The notes beneath the pieces are model-generated. The model saw nothing but the letters and a program-made list of their open reading frames with translations, searched no databases and was not told the DNA's origin. 64,000 nt of DNA from Zwartia hollandica. Lineage in GTDB: Bacteria > Pseudomonadota > Gammaproteobacteria > Burkholderiales > Burkholderiaceae_B. The position numbers and the translations under genes were made by a program. Shown here piece by piece: positions 22,603 to 32,278 of the stretch. The stretch lies in NCBI RefSeq assembly GCF_019923725.1, contig NZ_JAHXRI010000010.1:272636-336635 (forward strand). Direction: 5' to 3'. Each line of letters opens with the position of its first letter. Position 1 is the stretch's first letter.

Positions 22603-23253
22603 TCAAACTGCAGACACATCTAACTTGGCGGCCGTCTTAGATTTAATCTCGTCGACCGTGACCCCCGGTGCAAGCTCAAGCAACTTCAACCCGTTAGGTG
22701 TCACTTCCATGACGCCGAGGTCTGTAATCACCATATCAATCACACCAACGCCCGTCAGCGGCAAAGTGCATTTGGGTAGTAATTTCAGATCAACCGTACC
22801 GTCCTTTTTGTGCGCGACGTGCTCCATCAGCACAATCACTCGACCCACGCCCGCGACCAAGTCCATCGCGCCGCCCATACCCTTGACCATTTTGCCTGGA
22901 ATCATCCAGTTCGCGAGGTCTCCTTGCTCAGAGACTTGCATCGCGCCAAGAATGGCTAGGTTGATTTTTCCGCCACGGATCATTGCAAACGAATCTGCTG
23001 AAGAAAAAATCGACGAACCGGGCAACGTTGTGACTGTTTGCTTTCCCGCGTTGATCAAGTCTGGATCGACTTCGTTCTCAAGCGGAAACTGGCCGATGCC
23101 GAGCAAGCCGTTTTCGGATTGCAACCATACTTCGATGCCCTTAGGTACGTGGTTAGCAACCAACGTCGGTAAGCCGATGCCGAGGTTTACGTAAAAGCCA
23201 TCTTTGAGTTCGCGTGCTGCGCGCGCAGCCATCTCATCACGAGTCCATGCCAT
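22603..23253 (-). CDS. scoB: 3-oxoacid CoA-transferase, subunit B
   Basis: Beta subunit of a succinyl-CoA:3-ketoacid (acetoacetate) CoA-transferase. The catalytic Glu lies in SENGLLGIG (about residue 47), and [15 protein letters not shown] and [10 protein letters not shown] are family blocks. Length of 216 is normal. It follows subunit A by 11 bases, forming a two-gene unit. Together they would activate acetoacetate using succinyl-CoA for ketone-body or polyhydroxybutyrate turnover; pcaIJ- or atoDA-type substrates cannot be excluded from sequence alone. Confidence 0.93.
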   Translation of the reverse strand: MAWTRDEMAARAARELKDGFYVNLGIGLPTLVANHVPKGIEVWLQSENGLLGIGQFPLENEVDPDLINAGKQTVTTLPGSSIFSSADSFAMIRGGKINLAILGAMQVSEQGDLANWMIPGKMVKGMGGAMDLVAGVGRVIVLMEHVAHKKDGTVDLKLLPKCTLPLTGVGVIDMVITDLGVMEVTPNGLKLLELAPGVTVDEIKSKTAAKLDVSAV

Positions 23254-23264
23254 GATTTTTCTCC

Positions 23265-23966
23265 TTAGCTCGCTGCGCGAACAGTTCGTTGTTCGATGCG
23301 TTTCTCGGGTGTCGCATTAATTACAATGCGGTGCACGTAGATGCCTGGCAGATGAATATTTTCCGGCTCAAGCGTACCGTTTTCAACGATTTTCTCAACC
23401 TCGACGACCGTAATCTTCCCAGCCATCGCAACGGGGGGATTGAAGTTGCGCGCTGTTTTGCTAAAAATTAGATTGCCACTGCGGTCCGCGATATACGCTT
23501 TAACCAGCGAGACCTCAGGCACCAAGGCGCGCTCCATGATGTACTGCTCACCATCAAACTCGCGAATTTCTTTTCCGTCAGCCACAATGGTGCCCACACC
23601 GGTCTTTGTAAAAAAAGCAGGGATTCCAGCACCGCCCGCACGCAAGCGTTCGGCCAAGGTACCTTGAGGCGTGAATTCAAGCTCGAGTTCACCCGCCAAG
23701 TATTGACGCTCAAACTCTTTGTTTTCTCCGACATAGGAGGCCACCATGCGTCTTACTTGACGCGTCTGCAACAACATCCCCAGACCAAAGCCATCAACGC
23801 CCGCATTGTTACTGATGCATGTAAGATCTTTGGTCCCCAGATCACGCACTGCTTCAATTAGGGCTTCGGGGATTCCGCAGAGGCCAAAACCACCTACGGC
23901 GATGGTTTGACCATCTTTAAGAATCCCGGTGAGCGCCTCTTTGGCGCTTGGATATAGCTTGTTCAT
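23265..23966 (-). CDS. scoA: 3-oxoacid CoA-transferase, subunit A
   Basis: Alpha subunit of the CoA-transferase, carrying the glycine-rich CoA-binding loop [14 protein letters not shown] (about residues 23-36) and the [12 protein letters not shown] segment. Length of 233 is normal for the separate-subunit form. The next gene downstream, 11 bases away, is subunit B. The upstream neighbour on the same strand is a thioesterase, 33 bases away, so all three may share a transcript. Confidence 0.93.
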   Translation of the reverse strand: MNKLYPSAKEALTGILKDGQTIAVGGFGLCGIPEALIEAVRDLGTKDLTCISNNAGVDGFGLGMLLQTRQVRRMVASYVGENKEFERQYLAGELELEFTPQGTLAERLRAGGAGIPAFFTKTGVGTIVADGKEIREFDGEQYIMERALVPEVSLVKAYIADRSGNLIFSKTARNFNPPVAMAGKITVVEVEKIVENGTLEPENIHLPGIYVHRIVINATPEKRIEQRTVRAAS

Positions 23967-23999
23967 GCAAACCGCTCCTTGGTTATCGCTTAAACGAGA

Positions 24000-24512
24000 T
24001 TATCGACGATTTATTGACCTTGCCAACGCCTGAAGGATCTCGGGCGGCCAGGGGTGGGATTTACCCGACTCAAAGTCCATCAGCACCATGACCGACTTAC
24101 CTTGGGCGCACAACTCAAGCTCGTCGCCCTGAACGACCGACAAGTCGACCGCATGCTCCATACTGGACCGCCCAATATTCACCACCCGATGGCTCACGCG
24201 GATCGTGGCGGGATAAGTAATGGGCTTTTTAAAGTCACACGAACAATGCACCACCACGGGGTTGAGCCGCGCCGACTGAACCATCCCCCCCTCATAGAAC
24301 ATCCTGATTCGCCCCTCTTCCATATATCGGAAATAGTTCGCGTTGTTGAGGTGATTTAAGGGATCAGCATCTGCCCAACGCATGGGCACGTCCATATCAA
24401 AGATATCGCCAACAGCGAGGGTCGGTCCGTCTGAAACAGCCACGGGATTCTCCGCAAGAAATGCAAAAGGGTTGCTTCGGCTCTTTGCAAGACCAAGACA
24501 GTAAAAGTCCAT
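24000..24512 (-). CDS. Hotdog-fold acyl-CoA thioesterase (4HBT type)
   Basis: Predicted thioesterase of the 4-hydroxybenzoyl-CoA thioesterase/YbgC group. The active-site segment MRWADADPLNHLNNANYFRYMEEGR holds the Asp and the H-x-N-N pattern. The start is set at 24512 (MDFYCLGLAKS, 170 residues); the frame stays open further, but that part lies antisense inside the ETF:ubiquinone oxidoreductase gene and does not look like protein. It is divergent from that gene with 58 bases between starts. The substrate is unknown; the context suggests short acyl-CoAs. Confidence 0.82.
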   Translation of the reverse strand: MDFYCLGLAKSRSNPFAFLAENPVAVSDGPTLAVGDIFDMDVPMRWADADPLNHLNNANYFRYMEEGRIRMFYEGGMVQSARLNPVVVHCSCDFKKPITYPATIRVSHRVVNIGRSSMEHAVDLSVVQGDELELCAQGKSVMVLMDFESGKSHPWPPEILQALARSINRR

Positions 24513-24570
24513 CAGCCGTGCAATACAATCGAGCGATTGAACATCATACCTTCTAAGCAGGGAGACTCTT

Positions 24571-26217
24571 ATGTCCGCACGTGAATCGATGGAATATGAC
24601 GTTGTTGTGGTCGGCGGTGGGCCCGCCGGTCTAGCGACCGCCATCAAGCTCAAACAACTGGCTGCCGAGCGCGACCATGAGGTTTCGGTGTGTGTGCTGG
24701 AAAAAGGTAGCGAAATTGGCGCGCACATCTTGTCTGGCGCGATCATGGATCCAATCGCGCTGACTGAACTGATTCCTGACTGGAAAGAAAAAGGGGCTCC
24801 GCTCGACACAGCAGTGACTGAGGACGAATTTTTGTTTTTGTCCCCCACTGGCTCGCACAAAACACCGGAGTGGCTACTCCCTGAGTGCTTTCAGAATCAC
24901 GGCAACTATATCGTTAGTCTTGGCAACGTAGCGCGGTGGTTAGGCGAGCAGGCCGAGGCGCTAGGCGTAGAGATCTTCCCTGGCTTTGCCGCAGCCGAAG
25001 TCTTGTACGACGACAACGGCGCGGTGCGCGGTGTCGCTACGGGCAACATGGGTGTTGGCCGCGACGGTCAGCCAACCGACCAGTTCCAACAAGGCATGGA
25101 GTTGCTTGCGAAGTACACCGTGTTTGCCGAAGGTGCGCGTGGACAGCTCGGTCGCGAACTCATCGCCAAATTCAAGCTTGACGAAGGTCGTGACCCACAG
25201 GCCTACGGCATTGGCATTAAAGAACTTTGGGAAATCGATCCGGCGAAATCCAAACCAGGGCTTGTTGTACATACCGCAGGCTGGCCGCTGGATTCCGACA
25301 CCTACGGTGGCTCCTTTTTGTATCACTTGAACAACAACCAGGTCGCCGTGGGCATGGTGGTGGGCCTTGATTACGCCAACCCCTGGATCTCCCCCTTTGA
25401 AGAGTTCCAGCGCTACAAAACACACCCAGCGATTCGCGGTACGTTCGAAGGCGGTAAGCGTCTCGCCTACGGAGCCCGAGCCATCACCGCAGGGGGGCTG
25501 CTTTCCTTGCCTAAGCTGATTTTCCCGGGCGGTGCGCTGGTGGGTTGCGAAGCCGGCTTCCTGAATGCCTCTCGCATCAAAGGCAGCCACGCTGCGATCA
25601 AGTCTGGAATGATGGTCGCGCAAGCTGCTTTCGATGCACTGGTCGCAGAACGCAGCCACGACGAGCTACCCGCGTACCCAGCCGCCTTTGAGTCTTCATG
25701 GCTACACACTGAACTGAACAAAGCGCGCAACTTTAAACAGTGGTTTAAGAAGGGTCGCGCCGTCGGTACCGTCATGACTGGAATCGAGCAATGGTTGCTG
25801 AAGGGCAATATACCCTGGACCATCCATCGCACCAAACGCGATCACGAATGCCTGCAACCAGCAGATCAGTGTCCACGCATTGAGTACCCAAAGCCCGATG
25901 GTGTGTTGACTTTCGATCGCTTGAGCTCAGTGTTTATTTCTAATACCAACCACGAAGAAAATCAGCCGATTCATCTGACCCTAAAAGATGCCTCGGTGCC
26001 AGTCTCGGTAAACCTTGCAAAATACGGTGGTCCAGAGTCCCGCTACTGCCCTGCAGGCGTGTACGAATACATCAAGGATGATCAAGGTGCCGACAAGCTC
26101 CAGATCAACGCACAGAACTGCGTCCATTGCAAAACATGCGACATCAAAGACCCCACACAAAATATCGTCTGGGTCGCCCCCCAAGGTGGCGAAGGCCCGG
26201 TCTACACCGGCATGTAA
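24571..26217 (+). CDS. Electron-transfer flavoprotein:ubiquinone oxidoreductase
   Basis: Membrane-associated FAD/4Fe-4S enzyme that passes electrons from ETF, reduced by acyl-CoA dehydrogenases, to ubiquinone. The FAD-binding motif VVVVGGGPAGLATAI is at about residues 11-25. Near the C-terminus are CPAGVYEY and NCVHCKTCDIKDP, which supply the cluster cysteines, and the closing PQGGEGPVYTGM is the family end. Length of 548 is normal. The ribosome binding site GGGAG lies 7 bases before the start. It heads a row with a cupin and an esterase (gaps about 33 bases). Confidence 0.96.
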   Translation: MSARESMEYDVVVVGGGPAGLATAIKLKQLAAERDHEVSVCVLEKGSEIGAHILSGAIMDPIALTELIPDWKEKGAPLDTAVTEDEFLFLSPTGSHKTPEWLLPECFQNHGNYIVSLGNVARWLGEQAEALGVEIFPGFAAAEVLYDDNGAVRGVATGNMGVGRDGQPTDQFQQGMELLAKYTVFAEGARGQLGRELIAKFKLDEGRDPQAYGIGIKELWEIDPAKSKPGLVVHTAGWPLDSDTYGGSFLYHLNNNQVAVGMVVGLDYANPWISPFEEFQRYKTHPAIRGTFEGGKRLAYGARAITAGGLLSLPKLIFPGGALVGCEAGFLNASRIKGSHAAIKSGMMVAQAAFDALVAERSHDELPAYPAAFESSWLHTELNKARNFKQWFKKGRAVGTVMTGIEQWLLKGNIPWTIHRTKRDHECLQPADQCPRIEYPKPDGVLTFDRLSSVFISNTNHEENQPIHLTLKDASVPVSVNLAKYGGPESRYCPAGVYEYIKDDQGADKLQINAQNCVHCKTCDIKDPTQNIVWVAPQGGEGPVYTGM

Positions 26218-26250
26218 TTACGCTGTCATTTTCCACTGCGAGCAAACGCC

Positions 26251-26538
26251 ATGAGCACACGACCACAAGCAGTTCCGACTAAACAAATCGACAATGAACG
26301 CGTGATTGTGACCGAATGGCGCTTCGCGCCAGGTGCCGAAACTGGCTGGCACACCCACGGACACGACTACGTGGTCGTGCCGATTGCAAACGGCCTATTG
26401 CACTTGGAAACACCCGAGGGCCTCAAAGAGTTTCCGCTCAAACTCGGGCAATCCTACACGCGCGGCGCTGGCGTACATCACAACGTCATCAACGCTAGCG
26501 CACACGAAGTCGCCTTCATCGAAATCGAAGTCCGCTAA
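26251..26538 (+). CDS. Small cupin-domain protein
   Basis: Single-cupin protein of 95 residues. The metal-binding motif 1 is seen as GWHTHGHDYVVVPI (His residues about 29, 31, 33) with the rest of the barrel in LKLGQSYTRGAGVHHNVIN, where His residues supply motif 2. Small cupins of this kind bind a metal, but their reactions are diverse and none can be assigned. It lies between the ETF:ubiquinone oxidoreductase and esterase genes on the same strand. Confidence 0.82.
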   Translation: MSTRPQAVPTKQIDNERVIVTEWRFAPGAETGWHTHGHDYVVVPIANGLLHLETPEGLKEFPLKLGQSYTRGAGVHHNVINASAHEVAFIEIEVR

Positions 26539-26570
26539 AGCCGCCGTTACTGCGCAAGAGGAAAGCTGCC

Positions 26571-27524
26571 ATGCTCGATCCACAAGCCAAAGCCCTGATT
26601 GATCTCGTTGCAGAAAAAGGGATTCCTCCGATGCATGCCTCGCCGCCTGTTGAGGCGCGGCAGTTTTATCGAGAGCGTCGTTTCTTTAGCCAGCCCGAAC
26701 CACCTGAAGTCGCAGAAAGCAAAGACATTCAAGTCCCTGGGCCACTGGGTCCGATCCCGGTCCGCGTGATTCGTCCAATCGGCAGCAAAGCCGACGCGAT
26801 CTTGCCCGCTCTGGTGTACTACCACGGTGGTGGTCACGTGATTGGCGATCTCGATACGCACGACACACTGTGTCGATCATTAGCAAATCTGGCTGGTTGC
26901 TCCGTGCTGTCGATTGACTATCGCATGGCCCCAGAACACGTGATGCCTGCCGCTTCCGATGATTGCGTCGCCGCCACCAAGTGGATACACAGCCACGCTG
27001 CAACCTTAAAGATTGACCCAAAGCGCATTGCGATTGGCGGGGATAGTGCAGGCGGGCACTTGGCTGCGGTGGTGGCCTTAACACTCAAACAAGACAACGG
27101 GTTTAAGCCAGTGCTACAGCTATTGCTGTATCCCGTTACCGACGCCAGCCAAGAGCGCGAATCGATGCGCACAAATGGCGAAGGCTACTTGCTGACACGC
27201 GAAACAATGGCTTACTTCTTTGGGCACTACATGCCTGAACAATGGATGCGTAAAGATTGGCGTGGCTCACCGATGCTGGCCAAAGACCACAGTGGCCTGC
27301 CGCCCGCCATGGTGATCACTGCGGGCTACGATCCCCTGCACGACGAAGGCCGAGACTACGCGGATAAACTATCCGCCGCGGGTGTGCCCACGCAGTACAT
27401 CTGCTTTGCGAGACAAATCCACGGCTTTATCCCAATGGGACGCATCATCGACGAGGCCAACACCGCCGTCAAACTCTGCGCCCAAACCCTCAGGGATCAC
27501 TTCTTAAACGCAACGACCTCTTGA
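26571..27524 (+). CDS. Alpha/beta hydrolase of the hormone-sensitive lipase family
   Basis: Esterase/lipase of 317 residues. The oxyanion motif HGGG is at residues 85-88, the nucleophile Ser159 in GGDSAGG, and the other triad members are likely Asp254 (AGYDPLHDEG) and His284 (QIHGF). Sequence LSIDYRMAPEHVMPAASDD is characteristic of this family, often called acetyl esterase or arylesterase. There is no signal peptide, so it acts in the cytoplasm. Its last 28 bases overlap the end of the oppositely directed FAH-family gene. Confidence 0.9.
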   Translation: MLDPQAKALIDLVAEKGIPPMHASPPVEARQFYRERRFFSQPEPPEVAESKDIQVPGPLGPIPVRVIRPIGSKADAILPALVYYHGGGHVIGDLDTHDTLCRSLANLAGCSVLSIDYRMAPEHVMPAASDDCVAATKWIHSHAATLKIDPKRIAIGGDSAGGHLAAVVALTLKQDNGFKPVLQLLLYPVTDASQERESMRTNGEGYLLTRETMAYFFGHYMPEQWMRKDWRGSPMLAKDHSGLPPAMVITAGYDPLHDEGRDYADKLSAAGVPTQYICFARQIHGFIPMGRIIDEANTAVKLCAQTLRDHFLNATTS

Positions 27525-28348
27525 CGTTGTTCGCCCAGGCCTTCGATGCCTAGCGTCATGACGTCGCCAGCCTTGAGGTAACGTGGTTTGGGTTTAACAC
27601 CCATACCCACGCCTGGAGGCGTACCAGTGGTGATAATGTCACCTGGCAATAGGGTCATAAACTCACTGACGTAGCTGACAATCGTCCGCACATCAAAAAT
27701 CATGGTCTTGGTGGTGCCCGTCTGGAAACGTTTGCCGTTTACATCCAACCACATACCCAGTTTCTGTGGGTCTTTGATTTCATCAGCCGTTACCAGCCAA
27801 GGACCAACAGGGCCAAACGTGTCGCAACCCTTGCCCTTATCCCAAGTGCCGCCACGCTCGATCTGATATTCACGCTCTGACACATCGTTGATCAGGCAAT
27901 AGCCAGCAACGTGCTTAAGTGCGTCTTTCTTCGTGACATATCGTGCTTTCTTGCCAATCACCACGCCGAGTTCAACTTCCCAATCGGATTTCTTTGAGCC
28001 TTTGGGCAACATCACCGGATCATTGGGGCCGCTCAGGCTGGTATCCGCTTTAAAGAAAATAATCGGTTCTTTCGGGCAAGGCATGCCAGCTTCTGCAGCG
28101 TGGTCAGAATAGTTCAGACCGATCGCTAAAAACTTGCCCACATCCGCAAGCGGGACACCGTAGCGCGGCTTGCCTTTGACCAAGGGCAACGTGCTCGTCT
28201 TGATTTTGGCAAGCTTGGCCAACGCTGCGCTAGACAGCTGTGCTGAAGTGATATCAGGCACGACGCCCGACAGATCACGCAACTTCCCTTCTTTATCGAT
28301 CAGGCCGGGTTTTTCTTTACCTTTGGCGCCATAGCGTACGAGTTTCAT
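27497..28348 (-). CDS. Fumarylacetoacetate hydrolase family protein
   Basis: Metal-dependent C-C bond hydrolase or related enzyme of the FAH superfamily, 283 residues. The fold is shown by AIGLNYSDHAAEAG, PIIFFKADTSLSGPNDPV, DWEVELGVVIGKKAR with metal-binding Glu residues, and ITTGTPPGVGMG. Close relatives are annotated as ureidoglycolate lyase or 2,4-diketo-3-deoxy-L-fuconate hydrolase. The SDR gene 50 bases upstream would suit the sugar-acid pathway, in which a dehydrogenase supplies the diketo acid, but that is inference. It converges on and overlaps the esterase gene by 28 bases. Confidence 0.88.
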   Translation of the reverse strand: MKLVRYGAKGKEKPGLIDKEGKLRDLSGVVPDITSAQLSSAALAKLAKIKTSTLPLVKGKPRYGVPLADVGKFLAIGLNYSDHAAEAGMPCPKEPIIFFKADTSLSGPNDPVMLPKGSKKSDWEVELGVVIGKKARYVTKKDALKHVAGYCLINDVSEREYQIERGGTWDKGKGCDTFGPVGPWLVTADEIKDPQKLGMWLDVNGKRFQTGTTKTMIFDVRTIVSYVSEFMTLLPGDIITTGTPPGVGMGVKPKPRYLKAGDVMTLGIEGLGEQRQEVVAFKK

Positions 28349-28398
28349 TGCTTCTCCTTGGATGAAGCGCTGAATTTAACAGCTATCACGGCGTGTAA

Positions 28399-29166
28399 TC
28401 AATATGTTGCGCGACCGCCAGAAATATCAAACGCGGCGCCCGTTGAGAAGCTGCACGCATCCGACGATAGCCACATTACCAAATGAGCGATTTCATCGAC
28501 GCTACCGAAACGATTCATAGGAATCTTGGACAGCATGAAATCAATATGTTGTTGCGTCATCTGGTCAAACATGCCGGTGCGCACCGCAGCCGGCGTAATG
28601 CAGTTCACCGTGATGCCTGTCAGGGCAAGCTCTTTGCCTAAAGACTTGGTCAAGCCAATGACTGCGGCTTTCGAGGCACTATAGGCCGACGCATTAGGGT
28701 TGCCTTCTTTGCCTGCGACTGAGGCGATATTGACGATTCGCCCTATCCCCTTCCCTTGGCCAGCGAGCTTCATGACAGGGACCACGGCCTGACACGCAAG
28801 CAAGGTGCCGCGCACATTGATTGCAAATACACGATCCCACTCGCTAAGCGGATAGTCGACCACCGTCGCATTTGGGCCAGTGATTCCGGCGCTGTTGAGC
28901 AATATATCGATATGGGGGCAATAGTTTGTGGAAGAAGCGAGTGCCTGAGCAACCGATGCCGCATCAGATACATCAACCTGAACCGTGTGCACCTTTGAGC
29001 CATGCAAAGCCTGCGCGACCTGCAGCGCTTGCGGGTCACGATCCCAAATCGAAACGTGCGCACCTGCATTCACAAACTGCTGTACGCAGGCCTGGCCGAT
29101 GCCCGCCGCGCCACCGGTCACCACGGCATGTTTACCGTTGAAGTCGTACCGTACTGTGTTTGTCAT
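28399..29166 (-). CDS. SDR family NAD(P)-dependent oxidoreductase
   Basis: Classical short-chain dehydrogenase of 255 residues. The nucleotide-binding motif TGGAAGIG is at about residues 17-24, LNSAG near 92, the catalytic Ser in IVNIASVAG and the Y-x-x-x-K pair in YSASKAAV. Asp in SIWDRD after the second strand suggests NAD preference. It lies 50 bases before the FAH-family gene; the two resemble the dehydrogenase/hydrolase pair of L-fuconate or L-rhamnonate breakdown, though the rest of such a pathway is not here. Confidence 0.87.
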   Translation of the reverse strand: MTNTVRYDFNGKHAVVTGGAAGIGQACVQQFVNAGAHVSIWDRDPQALQVAQALHGSKVHTVQVDVSDAASVAQALASSTNYCPHIDILLNSAGITGPNATVVDYPLSEWDRVFAINVRGTLLACQAVVPVMKLAGQGKGIGRIVNIASVAGKEGNPNASAYSASKAAVIGLTKSLGKELALTGITVNCITPAAVRTGMFDQMTQQHIDFMLSKIPMNRFGSVDEIAHLVMWLSSDACSFSTGAAFDISGGRATY

Positions 29167-29203
29167 CGCATGGCCTCGTGATCAGAGATCTCGTGGATGA
29201 TGA

Positions 29204-29662
29204 CTACAAGTAGCGCCCGCCTGCACCGATCGCTACTGTGATCAAACCGAGAATTAAGTTAGTAAAAATAAGGGGCCGAATTTTGGCAAGCGCAAGCCCG
29301 CCTGTCGGCCAGTCTTTTGCGGCTACCGCAGATTTAAGCATACGGAAAGGGCCGCCGTAGATATACGCAAAAATCACCGTCATGACGACCGCGATTAACA
29401 ACATCGTATGAACATACCACCCCAGCTTGCCGAAATTGCCTAAAAAGTGAATCAAACCAAAGCCAGAAATAAACAGCACAAGGATTGCACCCTTCACCCA
29501 GATAAAAAAACGACCAAAAACACCACTGATGAGGGTCAGGCGCTCTGGCGGCTGCAAAACGCTTGCCGCAGTCGGACGCAGTGCAGTGTGCGCAAAAAAC
29601 ATTCCACCGACCCAAACTAGGGCCGCTAACAAATGCAACACCACCAAAGAGGCCATCAACAT
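29204..29662 (-). CDS. CopD/DUF2269-like four-helix membrane protein
   Basis: Predicted inner-membrane protein of about 152 residues with four transmembrane segments. The first has LHLLAALVWVGGMFFAH, with a His and a W-x-G-G pattern seen in CopD-domain proteins. The start at 29662 is preferred because GGAG lies six bases before it; an ATG four codons earlier (29674) has no ribosome binding site. Members are loosely linked to copper handling or haem, but no function can be assigned. It is 37 bases upstream of the SDR gene. Confidence 0.78.
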   Translation of the reverse strand: MLMASLVVLHLLAALVWVGGMFFAHTALRPTAASVLQPPERLTLISGVFGRFFIWVKGAILVLFISGFGLIHFLGNFGKLGWYVHTMLLIAVVMTVIFAYIYGGPFRMLKSAVAAKDWPTGGLALAKIRPLIFTNLILGLITVAIGAGGRYL

Positions 29663-29788
29663 TGCAATCTCCATACCGAAATTTACTGTGTCTTAGAAAT
29701 CCACATGGATTCCAAAATGCAAGATGGCATAGAGTCTACCGCGCACGTCTCGTTCGCGTTTAAAAATCGGGCAAATCTTAGGGCTATT

Positions 29789-29815
29789 AAAAAAGGGCCC
29801 GAAGGCCCCTTTTTA
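29789..29815 (-). terminator. Rho-independent terminator of acs
   Basis: Read on the minus strand, a GC-rich stem GGGCC/GGCCC closes a TTCG tetraloop and is followed by a run of T residues; a run of A precedes it, so it could work in both directions. It begins 24 bases after the acs stop codon and ends the prpE - hbpS-like - acs unit. Confidence 0.9.
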
Positions 29816-29839
29816 TCAAAGCAAAAAATTCGAGCTCGC

Positions 29840-31819
29840 TTAAACCGGTTTGGATAACTGATCAAGAATCGCGGGGTTTTCTAAAGTGGACACGTCCTGT
29901 GTGACCACCTCCCCCTTGGCGACCACGCGCAACAAGCGACGCATGATTTTTCCGGAGCGCGTCTTGGGTAGATTATCGCCAAAGCGAATCTCTTTAGGCT
30001 TGGCAATCGGACCAATCTCTTTAGCCACCCAGTCGCGCAACTGCTTGCCAATCGCGATGGCCTCGTCACCCTCAGGCCGACTGCGCTTGAGCACGACGAA
30101 AGCAACCACCGCTTCGCCTGTCGTTGCGTCTGGACGCCCTACTACTGCAGCCTCCGCAACCATCTCGTGCGCGACTAAGGCGGACTCGACTTCCATCGTG
30201 CCAAGACGATGGCCAGACACGTTCAGCACGTCATCAATGCGCCCCATGATCCAGAAACAACCGTCTTTGTCGCATTGCGCACCGTCACCCGCGAGATAGT
30301 AACCCCGCAACTCAGGGGGAAAGTAGCTCTTTTCGAAACGATCCGGATCGCCCCAAATGTTACGAATCATGGAAGGCCAAGGACGCTTAATTACTAAAAA
30401 GCCACCATGTCCTGCTTCGACATCGCCACCGAGTTCATCCACGATTGCTGCCGTAATGCCAGGCAGACGTGTCGTGCATGAGCCTGGCTTGAGTGGCGTC
30501 GCGCCAGGTAGCGGAGTAATCATGTGACCACCGGTTTCTGTTTGCCACCAGGTGTCAACGATCGGGCAACGGCCACCGCCCACATTGTTGTAGTACCACA
30601 TCCAAGCCTCGGGATTAATAGGCTCACCCACCGAGCCGAGCAGTCGCAGGCTCGACATATCGTAGGACTTGGGGTGATGGGCATCGTTGGCGTCAGAGGC
30701 CTTGATCAACGAGCGAATCGCTGTCGGAGCGGTATAAAAAATTGAAACCTTGTGGTCCTGAATCATCTTCCAGAAGCGACCGGCGTCAGGATAGGTCGGA
30801 ACACCTTCAAATACGACCTGTGTCAAGCCTGCAGCCAAGGGGCCGTAAGTGATGTAGGTGTGTCCTGTCACCCAGCCCACGTCGGCCGTACACCAGAAAA
30901 CATCGCTCGCTTTGGCATCAAAAACCCACTGCATGGTGAGCTTGGCCCACAACAAGTAACCGCCTGAAGAATGCTGAACTCCTTTGGGCTTACCCGTCGA
31001 ACCAGAGGTGTACAAAATGAATAAGGGATGTTCTGCATTGACGGGTACTGGCGCACAATCGGTAGCCTGTTTTTCCACCAAGTCGTGCATCCATACATCC
31101 CGCTTGGCATCCCAATTGACTTTGCCACCCGTACGCTTGTAGACGATGCTATGACGCACGGCTTCACAGCCGCCCATACCAAAAGCCTCGTCCACAGCAG
31201 GCTTAAGCGCAATGGCTTTACCACCGCGCATTTGCTCGTCTGCTGTAATCACCAAACTCGCACCCACATCCACGATGCGTTCATGCAAACTTTTAGCTGA
31301 GAACCCGCCAAACACCACAGAATGCGTGATGCCCAATCGTGCGCATGCCTGCATGGCAACAATTGCTTCAATCGACATCGGCAAGTAAATGATCGAACGG
31401 TCGCCAGCCTTGTAGCCAAGTGACTTCAAGCCATTGGCAAACTTGCACACGCGCTCATAGAGCTGTTGGTAAGTGACCTTGAGGACCTCGCCACTATCCG
31501 CTTCAAAGATAATCGCGACTTTATTGGCGTTACCATTCTTGAGGTTAGCATCCAGGCAATTGGCAGAGACGTTGAGCTCGCCATCACCAAACCACTCAAA
31601 AAATGGCGCACGCGACTCATCCAGCACTTTAGTAAAGGGTTTAGTCCACTGCAACTGCTCGCGCGCCATCCGTCCCCAAAAAGCATTGGGATCTCGGTCA
31701 GCTTCTTCGAGCAACGCCTGGTAGGCCGCCTGGCCTGACACATTGGCTTGTTTGACGAAGTCCTGGGGTGGTGGAAATACGCGTGTTTCAACCAGAACGG
31801 ATTCAATTGAATTAGCCAT
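29840..31819 (-). CDS. acs: Acetate--CoA ligase (AMP-forming)
   Basis: Acetyl-CoA synthetase of 659 residues, activating acetate through acetyl-AMP. The P-loop-like motif [14 protein letters not shown] is complete, as are the acetate-pocket region [13 protein letters not shown] and the hinge and C-terminal domain; [12 protein letters not shown] holds the catalytic Lys that is controlled by acetylation in many bacteria. The ribosome binding site is GAGGAG, about 10 bases before the start. It is last in a three-gene row starting with prpE and is followed by a clear terminator. Confidence 0.97.
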   Translation of the reverse strand: MANSIESVLVETRVFPPPQDFVKQANVSGQAAYQALLEEADRDPNAFWGRMAREQLQWTKPFTKVLDESRAPFFEWFGDGELNVSANCLDANLKNGNANKVAIIFEADSGEVLKVTYQQLYERVCKFANGLKSLGYKAGDRSIIYLPMSIEAIVAMQACARLGITHSVVFGGFSAKSLHERIVDVGASLVITADEQMRGGKAIALKPAVDEAFGMGGCEAVRHSIVYKRTGGKVNWDAKRDVWMHDLVEKQATDCAPVPVNAEHPLFILYTSGSTGKPKGVQHSSGGYLLWAKLTMQWVFDAKASDVFWCTADVGWVTGHTYITYGPLAAGLTQVVFEGVPTYPDAGRFWKMIQDHKVSIFYTAPTAIRSLIKASDANDAHHPKSYDMSSLRLLGSVGEPINPEAWMWYYNNVGGGRCPIVDTWWQTETGGHMITPLPGATPLKPGSCTTRLPGITAAIVDELGGDVEAGHGGFLVIKRPWPSMIRNIWGDPDRFEKSYFPPELRGYYLAGDGAQCDKDGCFWIMGRIDDVLNVSGHRLGTMEVESALVAHEMVAEAAVVGRPDATTGEAVVAFVVLKRSRPEGDEAIAIGKQLRDWVAKEIGPIAKPKEIRFGDNLPKTRSGKIMRRLLRVVAKGEVVTQDVSTLENPAILDQLSKPV

Positions 31820-31870
31820 GGAATGTTGTCTCCTCAGTAACCGGGATGGATGCCCGTTAGATAAAAAGTT

Positions 31871-32278
31871 TTACAACTTAAGTGCCGCAATGCCAGCTGT
31901 TGCTATTTGCGCGTCCTCGGAAGACTGCACTCCTGAGACACCGACCGCTCCAACTGTGTGGCCTTCGACAATAATTGGCACGCCGCCTTCCAACATGCCC
32001 TGAATAAGAGGCGCGGACAGAAACGACATACGTCCGTTGTTGATCACATCTTCGTACACCTTGGAGGGCCTAGCACCCATCGCGGCAGTATGTGCTTTGG
32101 CCGGTGCAATGTGGGCCGAGATCGTGTTGGCGCCATCAAGGCGTTGCAGGCCCAAAAGGTGTCCACCATCGTCCACCACGGCAATGGTTACAGCCCACTT
32201 ATTAGCTTGCGCATGCGCTTTCGCTGTAGCCAAAATGAGAGAAACATCGGCGTCAGTCAACATAGGTTTAGTTTTCAT
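31871..32278 (-). CDS. GlcG/HbpS-family haem-binding-like protein (DUF336)
   Basis: Protein of 135 residues of the GlcG/HbpS family (Pfam Haem_degrading). Typical features are ANKWAVTIAVVDDGGHLLGLQRLDGA near the N-terminus and GGVPIIVEGHTVGAVGVSGVQSSEDAQIA near the C-terminus. Some relatives bind haem or sense redox state; GlcG is carried in glycolate operons with no settled role. Its start overlaps the prpE stop by four bases (ATGA), and acs follows 51 bases later, so it is embedded between two acyl-CoA synthetase genes. No signal peptide is seen. Confidence 0.87.
   Translation of the reverse strand: MKTKPMLTDADVSLILATAKAHAQANKWAVTIAVVDDGGHLLGLQRLDGANTISAHIAPAKAHTAAMGARPSKVYEDVINNGRMSFLSAPLIQGMLEGGVPIIVEGHTVGAVGVSGVQSSEDAQIATAGIAALKL

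Noticed and set aside
24513-24860. Longer N-terminus for the thioesterase
   Set aside because: The extra part is antisense to the start of the ETF:ubiquinone oxidoreductase gene, is Ser/Pro-rich, and does not resemble the hotdog family.
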